NCBI GenBank assembly: GCA_963701325.1
Contig: OY969604.1
Coordinates: 2,604,001 to 2,668,000, forward strand
Length of the DNA: 64,000 bases
Direction: 5' to 3'
Source: Bog-756 sp963701325
GTDB taxonomy: Bacteria > Actinomycetota > Acidimicrobiia > Acidimicrobiales > RAAP-2
Shown in pieces: positions 1 through 7,538 of this stretch. The notes below the pieces were generated by a model. That model did no database searches. It saw only the letters and a list, made by a program, of their open reading frames with translations, and was not told the origin of the DNA. A program made the translations under genes and the position numbers. Position 1 is the stretch's first letter; each line of letters opens with the position of its first letter.

Positions 1-1
1 C

Positions 2-667
2 CATGAAGGGCTCACCGATGCCCAGGCCACCAGCCACGGCGAAGGATGGGATCACTTCCTCGACCGTCTTTCGATTGCCGGCCGCACCGGAGATGCCGGT
101 GCCGACGACTGGGCGGCATCGCCGGATCCGTTGGACCAGCTGTCCGCGGCCGAGGCCGCACTCGCCCTCTGCCAGCTCGCGCTCAGGGAGATGAGCGAGT
201 CAGACGCGAGAGCGTCCACGCCCTGCGCCAAATTCACCGTCGCAGATCTCGTCGACCACCTGCTCGGGTCGATCTCCAATTTGGGTTCGATGGCCGGCGC
301 GGACATCGCGGTCCCACCGAATGGTCCGATGGAATCCCGGGTGGCGAGTGCGGCTCAGCAGACCCTCGAGGCCTGGCGGCACCGCGGGCTCGAGGGGGAG
401 GTCCGCTTCGGATCGAGGCCGATGCCAGCGCCTCTTGCGGCGAGCATCCTCTCGCTCGAGTTCCTGGTCCACGCCTGGGACTTCTCGGCCGCCACGTCGC
501 GGACCCTGACGCCGAGCGACGCGCTCAGCGACTACGTCCTCGGTCTCGCCCGTGAGCTCATCGCGCCGCCCATGCGGGACGGGGACCGCTTCGGCGCCGA
601 GGTCGAGGTCGGTCCGGATGCCGGTGCCATGGAGCGGTTGGCGGCGTTCACCGGGAGGACCGCCTGA
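2..667 (+). CDS. SRPBCC (AHSA1-like) / mycothiol-dependent MDMPI-type fusion protein, 5' truncated
   Basis: The frame is already open at the window edge. The first ~45 residues (HEGL..., EGWDHFLDRL) read like the C-terminal helix of an AHSA1/SRPBCC ligand-binding domain, which is family knowledge rather than a search result. The rest is a DinB-like four-helix domain of the TIGR03086/maleylpyruvate-isomerase N-terminal type. It shows the histidine-bearing helices DLVDHLL and EFLVHAWDFS expected to bind a divalent metal for mycothiol-dependent chemistry. A TTG at 131 could start the second domain alone, but the continuous upstream frame with a recognisable SRPBCC end argues for one fused cytosolic protein. 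Substrate unknown. It is followed by a YciI-like gene 46 bp downstream, probably co-transcribed. Confidence 0.8.
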   Translation, partial: HEGLTDAQATSHGEGWDHFLDRLSIAGRTGDAGADDWAASPDPLDQLSAAEAALALCQLALREMSESDARASTPCAKFTVADLVDHLLGSISNLGSMAGADIAVPPNGPMESRVASAAQQTLEAWRHRGLEGEVRFGSRPMPAPLAASILSLEFLVHAWDFSAATSRTLTPSDALSDYVLGLARELIAPPMRDGDRFGAEVEVGPDAGAMERLAAFTGRTA

Positions 668-713
668 CGGTTGTGCAGTGCCCGAGCCGGACACATCAAC
701 GAAGGAGAGAGCA

Positions 714-1028
714 ATGAGCAAGTACGTACTCGCCTACAACGGAGGCGCGATGGGTGCCTCACCCGAGGAGCAGGAGAAGGCGATGGAGGCATGGATGGGC
801 TGGTTCGGATCGCTCGGCGCGGCGGTGCTCGACGCCGGCAACCCCTTCGGGCCCGGCTCGACCGTGGCCTCCGACGGATCGGTCACCGAGGGTGGGACCA
901 GTCGGCTGACCGGCTACTCGATCATCGAAGCCGACAGTCTGTCGGCCGCGGCGCAGAGTGCCAAGGGGTGTCCGGTCCTCTCGAACGGTGGGTCGATCGA
1001 GGTCTACGAGGCGATCCCCATCGGCTGA
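714..1028 (+). CDS. YciI-like (YCII/DGPF domain) protein
   Basis: A 104-residue protein opening with MSKYVLAYNGG and carrying the compact ferredoxin-like alpha/beta pattern of the YCII-related superfamily. The long helix (SPEEQEKAMEAWMGWFGSL) and the late GSIEVYEAIP strand are typical of the actinobacterial DGPF/YCII group, which is often found with SRPBCC or sigma-factor genes. The start is fixed by an AAGGAGAGAG Shine-Dalgarno about 5 nt before the ATG. It lies 46 bp after the SRPBCC-MDMPI fusion on the same strand, so the two probably form an operon. The biochemical role of such small proteins is not settled. No signal peptide or membrane segment is seen. Confidence 0.8.
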   Translation: MSKYVLAYNGGAMGASPEEQEKAMEAWMGWFGSLGAAVLDAGNPFGPGSTVASDGSVTEGGTSRLTGYSIIEADSLSAAAQSAKGCPVLSNGGSIEVYEAIPIG

Positions 1029-1099
1029 TCGGGCGGCGCTGAAGACGAACCTCGACCAGCGGAGGGCGTGTGCCGGCGGTCTGGGTGGACCCGTCCGAT

Positions 1100-2074
1100 C
1101 TAGACGGCGGGGCTGGCTGCGGTGACGGCCTGCTCCAGGTACGGCCAGGCGATGTCAGGGGGCAGGCCGCCGACCAACGGCTGGAGCCCCAGGGGCGAGC
1201 CACCGGCGACCTGGGCTCGAGCCTCCTCGGGGGTCAGGATCTGGTAAGCGCCCCGTTCGCTCCGGAGCTCCTCGGCGCTCGTTGCGAACGAGATCGAGGC
1301 GGTGGCCGGCCGGTCGACGTTCCACCGGCCGTAGGTCAGTGCATCGCGGAGCAGGTACTCCCCGATCTCGTCCCATGCCCGACCCGGATCGTCGGACACG
1401 AAGACCGTGAGGGGCACCCCCGCAGCGGGAAAGATGCAGCCGACGGGGGCGACCCCCACTCGGGTGCATTCCTGCAGGTACTCGGACTCGAGCGTCTCGT
1501 CGTGGGTCTCTGCGAGGAACAGCATGCCGAGCCTTGCAGCGCGCCGGGCCGCCGCGGCGGTGCCCCCGCCGTAGGCGAGGGTGGGCCCACCTGGAGTGAA
1601 CGGCGGTGGGGTGATGTGAGCCATCCGGCCTCCCAGATGTACCTCTTCGCCGGCGAGCAGCGCCCGGACGACGCCGATCCGTTCCTCGACAAGGCGGGCA
1701 CGCTGCCGGCGGTCGATGTCGAAGAGGTCGAACTCATCCTGCCGGTAGCCGATCCCGATGACGTAGGAGACCCGACCACGGCTGATGAGGTCGATCACGG
1801 CCACGTCCTCGGCGAGCTTGACCGGTTCGTAGAACGCCAGGAGTAGCGCGGCGACGGTGATGGGCAGGCTGGTCGTCCGGGCAGCCAGCGCGGCGGCCAT
1901 GGGCAGCGGCGACGGGAGGTACCCGTTGTCGACGTCGTGGTGCTGGCTCACCGCGACGGTCAGGGCCCCGCGTCCCTCGGACCACGCCGCCATCTCGAGT
2001 GCCGCTGCGTATCCTGAGGCCCGCTCTCCCGGGTCGGTGCCTGCCGCGGTCATCGTGAAACGCAGCAGGAACAT
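1100..2074 (-). CDS. LLM-class (luciferase-like, probably F420-dependent) oxidoreductase
   Basis: A 324-residue TIM-barrel protein with the hallmarks of bacterial luciferase-like monooxygenases: an early strand, the motif SQHHDVDNGYLPSPLPMAAALA, the ITVAALLLAFYEPVKLAEDVAVID block and the conserved RVSYVIGIGYRQDEFD segment. In actinobacteria such proteins usually take F420H2 or FMNH2. Which one applies here is inference, as is the substrate. It is convergent with the YciI-like gene upstream in the window. A TAGGTT hexamer lies six nt before the ATG with no Shine-Dalgarno, so translation is probably leaderless. Confidence 0.85.
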   Translation of the reverse strand: MFLLRFTMTAAGTDPGERASGYAAALEMAAWSEGRGALTVAVSQHHDVDNGYLPSPLPMAAALAARTTSLPITVAALLLAFYEPVKLAEDVAVIDLISRGRVSYVIGIGYRQDEFDLFDIDRRQRARLVEERIGVVRALLAGEEVHLGGRMAHITPPPFTPGGPTLAYGGGTAAAARRAARLGMLFLAETHDETLESEYLQECTRVGVAPVGCIFPAAGVPLTVFVSDDPGRAWDEIGEYLLRDALTYGRWNVDRPATASISFATSAEELRSERGAYQILTPEEARAQVAGGSPLGLQPLVGGLPPDIAWPYLEQAVTAASPAV

Positions 2075-2080
2075 CGCCTC

Positions 2081-2086
2081 AACCTA
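2081..2086 (-). promoter_or_regulatory. Candidate -10 hexamer TAGGTT for leaderless LLM oxidoreductase mRNA
   Basis: TAGGTT, then GAGGCG, then ATG on the minus strand. The spacing puts the transcription start at or next to the start codon. No -35 of good quality is visible. Confidence 0.45.
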
Positions 2087-2261
2087 ACAAGGCCACCCAC
2101 CGAGGATCTGATCGCGTCCGCCGGCAGTCTCGACAACCGTCCCGGCAACACACTGACTATCCGAAACCATCAGAGAACCTCGCCGAGCTCGTTGCGGCGA
2201 CCGCTTGAACCCTCCGTTTCTGGGTACAAGGTCTCGGGCAACCAGAGCTTCGGGAGGCGCA

Positions 2262-4316
2262 GTGAGCCGAGAATGGGGACGGAAGGGGAACGCGGTCTGG
2301 GGAGCTGCGCTGGTCGGCGCACTGGTCGTCAGTGTCGCCAGCCCTGCCCGGGCCACGACGCCGGCGCCGCCGCCTGGTGCCCCAGCGGTCGAGTCGGCCC
2401 CGGCCAGCCTGACGGGACTCAGCCCTGAGCTACCGCCGGGCGTGATCGCCGCCAGCGCCGCACCGGGGAGCACCTGGACGCCGGAACGTGCGGTGTATGG
2501 CACCGCCTCGATCAATGACATCGCCATCCCCGGCGCGGGCGGGACACCGATCCGGGTCAACGAGATCTACCCGACGTTGGCCTCCGGCGCACCCGCGCCG
2601 GGCAAGTTCCCGGTGCTGATGACCATGACCCCCTACGGCAAGGGTCAGGGCGGCTCGTCCGCTCCCGGCTCTGCGTCAGCCCCCGGGGGCACGTCGCCGA
2701 CGGGTGGGGCGGACAACTATCTGGTCCAGCGCGGCTACATCGAGGTCGTGATGGACGTCCGCGGGACCGGTGACTCCAACGGGCAGTGGGGCCTCTTCGA
2801 CCCGGTCCAACAGCAGGACGCCATCAAGGTCCTCGACTGGGCTGCGCACCTGTCCAACTCGACCGGGTCGGTGGGCACCTACGGCCCGTCATACCTGGGC
2901 ATCGACCAGCTGTTGCTGGCGGGGGCGGTGGGGAAGGGTTCCCCGCTCAAGGCCATCTTCCCGCTCGTCTCCGCCAACGACATCTACCGCGACACCTCCT
3001 TCATGGGCGGACTGCTCGATTTCGAGTTCTCCGAGACCTACCTGGGCCTGACCGGTGGGCTGAACACCGTCACCCCAGCCGAAGACACCGCAAGCGATCC
3101 CCAGTTGCTCGCTGACCTTGCCGGCATCGAAGGTGATCACGTCAACGGGCTCGCCAGCTACCACGCCGCCACCACGCTCAACATCCTGAGCGGCGGTGAC
3201 GAGGCCTACGACGGCACCTACTGGCAGCAGCGCAATCCCTCCAACGTCCTGGCGAGGATCGTCGCCAACGGCATCCCCGCCTATCTGCTCGGAGGCGAGT
3301 TCGACATCTTCCAGAACGGCGAGCCGCTCAACTACGCAGCCCTGCAGAACGCCTCTGACGACCGCCCGACCTCCACCCCGATGCTGCCAGGTCAGCCCGT
3401 CACCGGGCGCTACCAGCTGATCGACGGGCCCTGGGAGCACATCAATGGGTCCAGCGTGGATGTCGACCCGCTCGAGCTCGAGTGGTTCGACACCTGGCTC
3501 AAAGGCCAGCAGACCGGAATGGCCACCACGCCCACCCCGCTCCACTACTACGACCTCGGCACCGGCAACTTCGACGAGACCACGACGTACCCGTTCACCG
3601 GGTCCGACCCGACGACTCTGTACTTCGGCGCCGGGGGATCGTTGAGCACCAGCAGACCAACCGCCGGCACGGCGGGCAGCGACACCATCGACTGGAGCCC
3701 CGTGGGCAGTGTCTGTGGTCGGCCCGTCGACCAGTGGTCGATGGGCGGTGTCTCCATCGCGTCGAGCGAAGCCGGCATCCTTGCTCCCTGCGTCGACGCG
3801 GACAACACCACCCAACTCGGCCCGTGGGAGACCACCTACACGACCGCCCCACTCGCCGAGGCGGCCACCGTCGCCGGGCCGGTCACCGCCACCGTCTACG
3901 CCACCGCCAGCACGGCCGAAACGGAGTGGGTGGCTGAAGTCGAGGAGGTCACGCCGGACGGCACCTCCTACCCGCTGACCGAAGGGGCGCTGCTCGGATC
4001 GCTGCGGACCACGGACCCCTCTCGGTCATGGACGTCGCACGGGGTCACCGTGCTGCCCTACCACCCCTACACCCGGGCCTCGGCGCAGATGGTCGTGCCT
4101 GGCGCGACCGAGGAGTACCAGATCCAGGTATTCCCGACCCTGGTGACGCTGGCCGCCGGTGACCGCCTCCGAGTGACCATCTCGACCACCGACACCCCGC
4201 ATCTGGTGCCGATCCCATCGCAACTCGCGCAGCTCATCGGGGGCCGGTACAGCATCCAGCGGACGCCGGCATCACCGTCCTCCCTCACCGTCGAACTCGA
4301 CCCGGCCCTCCACTGA
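2262..4316 (+). CDS. Secreted CocE/NonD-type S15 hydrolase (X-Pro dipeptidyl-peptidase fold)
   Basis: An alpha/beta hydrolase of the S15/CocE family. The nucleophile elbow is GTYGPSYLG (Ser in G-x-S-Y-x-G), preceded by the oxyanion-side block YIEVVMDVRGTGDSNG. The later GGEFDIFQNGE region (Asp) and GPWEHING (His) complete the catalytic triad, and the last ~230 residues form the beta-rich PepX C-terminal domain. The chosen GTG has GGGAGG four nt upstream. It gives a clean signal peptide: charged REWGRKGN, hydrophobic AVWGAALVGALVVSVA, cleavage near SPARA. Earlier in-frame starts such as 2205 would add ~19 unlikely residues. The protein is probably exported and cleaves peptides, esters or amides outside the cell; substrate unknown. 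Confidence 0.85.
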   Translation: MSREWGRKGNAVWGAALVGALVVSVASPARATTPAPPPGAPAVESAPASLTGLSPELPPGVIAASAAPGSTWTPERAVYGTASINDIAIPGAGGTPIRVNEIYPTLASGAPAPGKFPVLMTMTPYGKGQGGSSAPGSASAPGGTSPTGGADNYLVQRGYIEVVMDVRGTGDSNGQWGLFDPVQQQDAIKVLDWAAHLSNSTGSVGTYGPSYLGIDQLLLAGAVGKGSPLKAIFPLVSANDIYRDTSFMGGLLDFEFSETYLGLTGGLNTVTPAEDTASDPQLLADLAGIEGDHVNGLASYHAATTLNILSGGDEAYDGTYWQQRNPSNVLARIVANGIPAYLLGGEFDIFQNGEPLNYAALQNASDDRPTSTPMLPGQPVTGRYQLIDGPWEHINGSSVDVDPLELEWFDTWLKGQQTGMATTPTPLHYYDLGTGNFDETTTYPFTGSDPTTLYFGAGGSLSTSRPTAGTAGSDTIDWSPVGSVCGRPVDQWSMGGVSIASSEAGILAPCVDADNTTQLGPWETTYTTAPLAEAATVAGPVTATVYATASTAETEWVAEVEEVTPDGTSYPLTEGALLGSLRTTDPSRSWTSHGVTVLPYHPYTRASAQMVVPGATEEYQIQVFPTLVTLAAGDRLRVTISTTDTPHLVPIPSQLAQLIGGRYSIQRTPASPSSLTVELDPALH

Positions 4317-4511
4317 CAAGGCGGCGCCCTCCGCAGGACCGACCGAGCGAACAGCACACGGAGTCGTCGTCCCCACCTGTGCGCGATTCACCGACCGGAC
4401 CAGTCCGTGACGGTCCGGCGTGGGCTTGCTGGCGTAGCTGGGGAACGCGGCCTGAGTTCGCCGCGCATTTCGCCACTACGCTGGCGATCCTCGCCGACGG
4501 GGGAGGAAACC

Positions 4512-4883
4512 ATGGATGTTGGAGCTGTTGTGACCGCCTACGGCTCGGCCTGGAACGAGCCTGACGAAGCCGCCCGGCGCCAAATGCTGGAGTCGGCCTG
4601 GGCCGACCATGGCATCTACTGCGACCCCACCGCCAACGTCGAAGGCAGAGAGGCGCTCATCGCGCACATCGGTGCGTTGCAGGTTGCCATGCCCGGGAAC
4701 ACGATCGACGTAGTCACGGCTGCCGATGAGCACGACGGCCACGTGCGTTTCGGATGGGTCATGCACGGCCCTGACGGTTCGGTGGTACTCGAAGGCATGG
4801 ACTACGGGCACCTGGCAGAGGATGGCCGGCTTCAGCAGATAGTCGGCTTCTTCGGTCCCTTCCCGACCCTCGACCCATCGTGA
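4512..4883 (+). CDS. SnoaL-like / NTF2-fold protein
   Basis: A 123-residue protein with the NTF2-like plan: an N-terminal helix (VVTAYGSAWNEPD), the DPTANVEGREALIAHIGALQVAMPG segment, then strands ending in GFFGPFPTL. This matches the SnoaL-like group used as small cyclases, isomerases or hydrolases. The ATG has GGGAGGA four nt upstream. Its stop overlaps the GTG of the following FAD monooxygenase by four bases, so the two are translationally coupled and probably act on the same substrate. Function beyond that is not visible. Confidence 0.82.
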   Translation: MDVGAVVTAYGSAWNEPDEAARRQMLESAWADHGIYCDPTANVEGREALIAHIGALQVAMPGNTIDVVTAADEHDGHVRFGWVMHGPDGSVVLEGMDYGHLAEDGRLQQIVGFFGPFPTLDPS

Positions 4884-6121
4884 CGACGGAACAGCCGGCA
4901 GTCACGATCATCGGATCCGGCATCGCCGGTAGCGCGCTTGCAGCAGCGCTGGCGAGCGCCGGAGTCCCGGTCCTCCTCCTCGAGCGGACAGAGCAGTTCG
5001 TCGACCACGTGCGAGGCGAGTACATGCACCCCTGGGGGGTCGCTGAAGCCATGCAGCTCGGACTATACGACGGCCTCATCGAGTCCGGGGGCAACGTCAT
5101 CTCACGTTTCGTCGGCTACGACGAGGCCTACTCAGCGGCCGATGCTGAGGCCGGCGCCGTGCCTCTCGCAGACCTCTTGCCCGGTGTCCCGGGTGCTCTC
5201 GGCATCGGACACCCCGTAGCCTGCCAAACCCTCTTCGACGCCGCCGTGCGGGCGGGCGCGCAGGCACTCCGCGGCGTCGAGCAGGTCAAGGTGACGCCTG
5301 GCAAGAGTCCCGAGGTCCGGTACGTGCACGGTGGCAGCGAGCATGACGTCCGACCTCGGCTCGTCGTCGCCGCCGATGGACGCGAATCCTCGACACGACG
5401 CCAGCTCGGCATCGAGCTGACAAAGACTGACCCCCGCATCTTCCTCGCGGGCATGCTCGTCGACGGTTTCCGCGACTGGCCGAGCACCGACTCGGTCATC
5501 GGCACGTCCGGCGACACGATCCTCTACGCATTCCCACAAGGCGAGGACAGGGCGCGGCTCTACATCGGGTACTCGATCGAAGACAAGACCCGCTTGGCAG
5601 GCGCTGACAAGGCGAAGAAATTTCTGGAGGCGTTCCGCGGGGACACGATCCCTGACTGCGAGCGTTTCGTCGATGCCAACCCGGCGGGTCCGTGCGCTGC
5701 GTATCCCATGTTCGATTCCTGGTCCGATGGCGTCGTTGTCGATGGCATCGTGTTCGCCGGTGACGCCGCCGGCTTCAGCGACCCCACCATCGGAGAGGGC
5801 TTGTCGGTCGCCCTTCGCGACGCACGCATGATTCGCGACGTCCTCCTCGGTGGTGAGGACTGGTCGAAGGAGTCCTTCACGCCGTACGTAGAGGAGCGGG
5901 CTGAGCGGATGCGGCGGCTGCGATTCGCCGTGCAGGTCTTCACCGACGCCCACATCCCGCTCGGGCTGGACGGAGTGTCCGAACGGCGGCGTCGCTCGAA
6001 GCTGATGGCGCAAGACCCCGATCTCTTCATGCTCACCGCTGCCATGACCTGCGGGCCGGAACTGGCGCCTGAGTCCTGCTTTGCGAACGAGACCAGGGAG
6101 AAGCTGCTCAACTCCGTTTAG
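4880..6121 (+). CDS. FAD-dependent monooxygenase (PHBH/aromatic hydroxylase type)
   Basis: A 413-residue flavoprotein. The N-terminal dinucleotide-binding motif is IIGSGIAGSALAAALA followed by the acidic end of strand 2 (LLLER). A middle VVAADGRESSTRRQLG segment is the DG motif that contacts FAD and NAD(P)H, and FAGDAAGFSDPTIGEGLS is the GD motif near the ribityl chain. This arrangement is typical of single-component aromatic or polyketide hydroxylases. GTG start overlaps the upstream SnoaL-like stop (GTGA), so the pair forms a coupled operon resembling tailoring gene pairs of secondary or aromatic metabolism. The substrate cannot be read from sequence. Confidence 0.87.
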   Translation: MTTEQPAVTIIGSGIAGSALAAALASAGVPVLLLERTEQFVDHVRGEYMHPWGVAEAMQLGLYDGLIESGGNVISRFVGYDEAYSAADAEAGAVPLADLLPGVPGALGIGHPVACQTLFDAAVRAGAQALRGVEQVKVTPGKSPEVRYVHGGSEHDVRPRLVVAADGRESSTRRQLGIELTKTDPRIFLAGMLVDGFRDWPSTDSVIGTSGDTILYAFPQGEDRARLYIGYSIEDKTRLAGADKAKKFLEAFRGDTIPDCERFVDANPAGPCAAYPMFDSWSDGVVVDGIVFAGDAAGFSDPTIGEGLSVALRDARMIRDVLLGGEDWSKESFTPYVEERAERMRRLRFAVQVFTDAHIPLGLDGVSERRRRSKLMAQDPDLFMLTAAMTCGPELAPESCFANETREKLLNSV

Positions 6122-6239
6122 CTTTCGGCGGGCGACCACGTTAGTCATCCCGGGTCATCAGAAGCGCCCTACCGCGACCGCCGAGTCGCACGGAATTCTT
6201 CAGGCCGTTGGTTCCCCTGAGACGGAACCCCCAGCCACC

Positions 6240-6265
6240 GATTTGAACCGGGGACCTCTGCGTCC
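6240..6265 (-). repeat. Left att copy: 3' fragment of tRNA-Pro
   Basis: These 26 bases are identical to 11322-11347 inside the intact tRNA-Pro gene and include the T-loop TTCAAAT on the minus strand. The acceptor stem is missing, so this is not a functional tRNA. It marks the distal end of the island. The ~500-bp stretch 6122-6622 holds only this fragment and the arm pair; I see no gene in it. Confidence 0.75.
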
Positions 6266-6373
6266 GAAGGCGTATCAGCCGGTTATCCGCAGGGGACCCA
6301 CCAGCCCATACGCCGTCCGATCTGGGATGACGCGTACGAGTGCAAGCGTAGAAACACTGGTGGACAGATAGAG

Positions 6374-6395
6374 GATCGCGACAGAATCGCGACAG
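6374..6395 (+). repeat. Left arm-type site pair (2 x ATCGCGACAG)
   Basis: Two perfect copies of ATCGCGACAG lie 11 nt apart, 108 nt inside the left core. The same block recurs near the right core at 11232-11253 with one mismatch. Tandem repeats beside both att cores are the usual form of tyrosine-integrase arm sites. Confidence 0.6.
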
Positions 6396-6622
6396 GCAAT
6401 GCCTTGACACTCCCCTGATCCGAGGGTGCCCTCCAACGAATCCTCTTTGAGTCAAGAGGGCAATTTCTGGGCCTTTCGGACGCGACGAGTCAGGCCGCTC
6501 CCGACGGCCACGAATGCCTAAGGTTTGGTGGGTCCGGGAGTGACTTCGCCGAAGAGCCGGCCGCCAGGGTGCAGAGCCGGTCACGCAGGCTATGAGTCGT
6601 TCCCGCTTGTCCTCCCGGGCCC

Positions 6623-7266
6623 CTACTTCTGTATGTCGATGAGGAGCTGACGGTAGACAGCGTTGCTGATGTGTCGCTTGAGGGAGCGGATCGCCTCTCG
6701 CTTGGTCTTTCCCTCGGCCACCCTGCGCTCGAAGTAGATCCGACCCTCCGAGTCCTTCTGGCGGATCTGACAGATGGCGACCATGTGAATGGCGTGGTTG
6801 AGCTGGCGGTTGCCTCGGCGACTCAGCCGATGGACGTTCCGGCCGCCGGACGAATGCTCGATGGGGGCCACCCCGGCGTAGGAGGCGTACTGGTCCCGGG
6901 TGGTGAACCGGCTGATATCACCGGTGTGACCGATCAGCGCACAGGCCAGGATGGGGCCGACGCCATAGAGCTCCGTCAGTGTGGTTCCCGAGGCCCGAAC
7001 CGCCGTCTTGATGCGTTTTGTGGGACTCCTTCAACTGAATGTCGAGCCGCTTCACATCGTCGAGGAGCTCCAGGGCCAGGTCATGGCGGGTCTGTTCCAC
7101 CGGGGTGATCGGGTCGAAGTCACCGAGCGCTCACCCAGCGGTTCCGCCCAGGCCAACAACCGCGCTGTCTGCTGGCAGGTCGCCCGCACCTTGATCTCTC
7201 GTCGCAGCCGATGGCCACCGCCGTGTGGGACGCCTTGTGAGGGTCGATCCCGATGATCACTGTCAT
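6623..7266 (-). pseudogene. IS110-family transposase remnant
   Basis: The N-terminus MTVIIGIDPHKASHTAVA (DEDD/RuvC-like domain) starts at 7266, and the C-terminal Transposase_20 part APIEHSSGGRNVHRLSRRGN ends at 6623. Between them the frame changes at least three times, and only ~640 bp remain where intact members need ~1.0-1.2 kb, so a central section is deleted as well. The DPHK catalytic Asp is still readable. It cannot encode an active recombinase. It lies inside the tRNA-Pro island and may record a later insertion into it. Confidence 0.85.
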
Positions 7267-7538
7267 GAGAGTTCTCCTTCGTGGTCGGTTAGGAACCGCG
7301 AGGGCACTCCTGGTTCGGATCTCGTGCCTGTTCCTCTTTCGAGCCACTCGCGGCGAAGTCCAGACAGGCAGCCACTCGTTAGAAAGCCAGTCAGCCGGAG
7401 CCGACGGCAGGCACTTCGAGAGCTACCCCGTCTGGACCTCTAACGCTACGAACAAGCCGCAGCATCTACCAACAAGTCTCAACCAGGCCCATCGGAGACG
7501 CGTCCTACCGGTGTTATTCGCAGGACGTTTGGGGACAG

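Noticed and set aside
6240..6300. A second functional tRNA-Pro
   Set aside because: Only the T-arm, variable loop and anticodon-stem part is present; no acceptor stem or D-arm can be formed.
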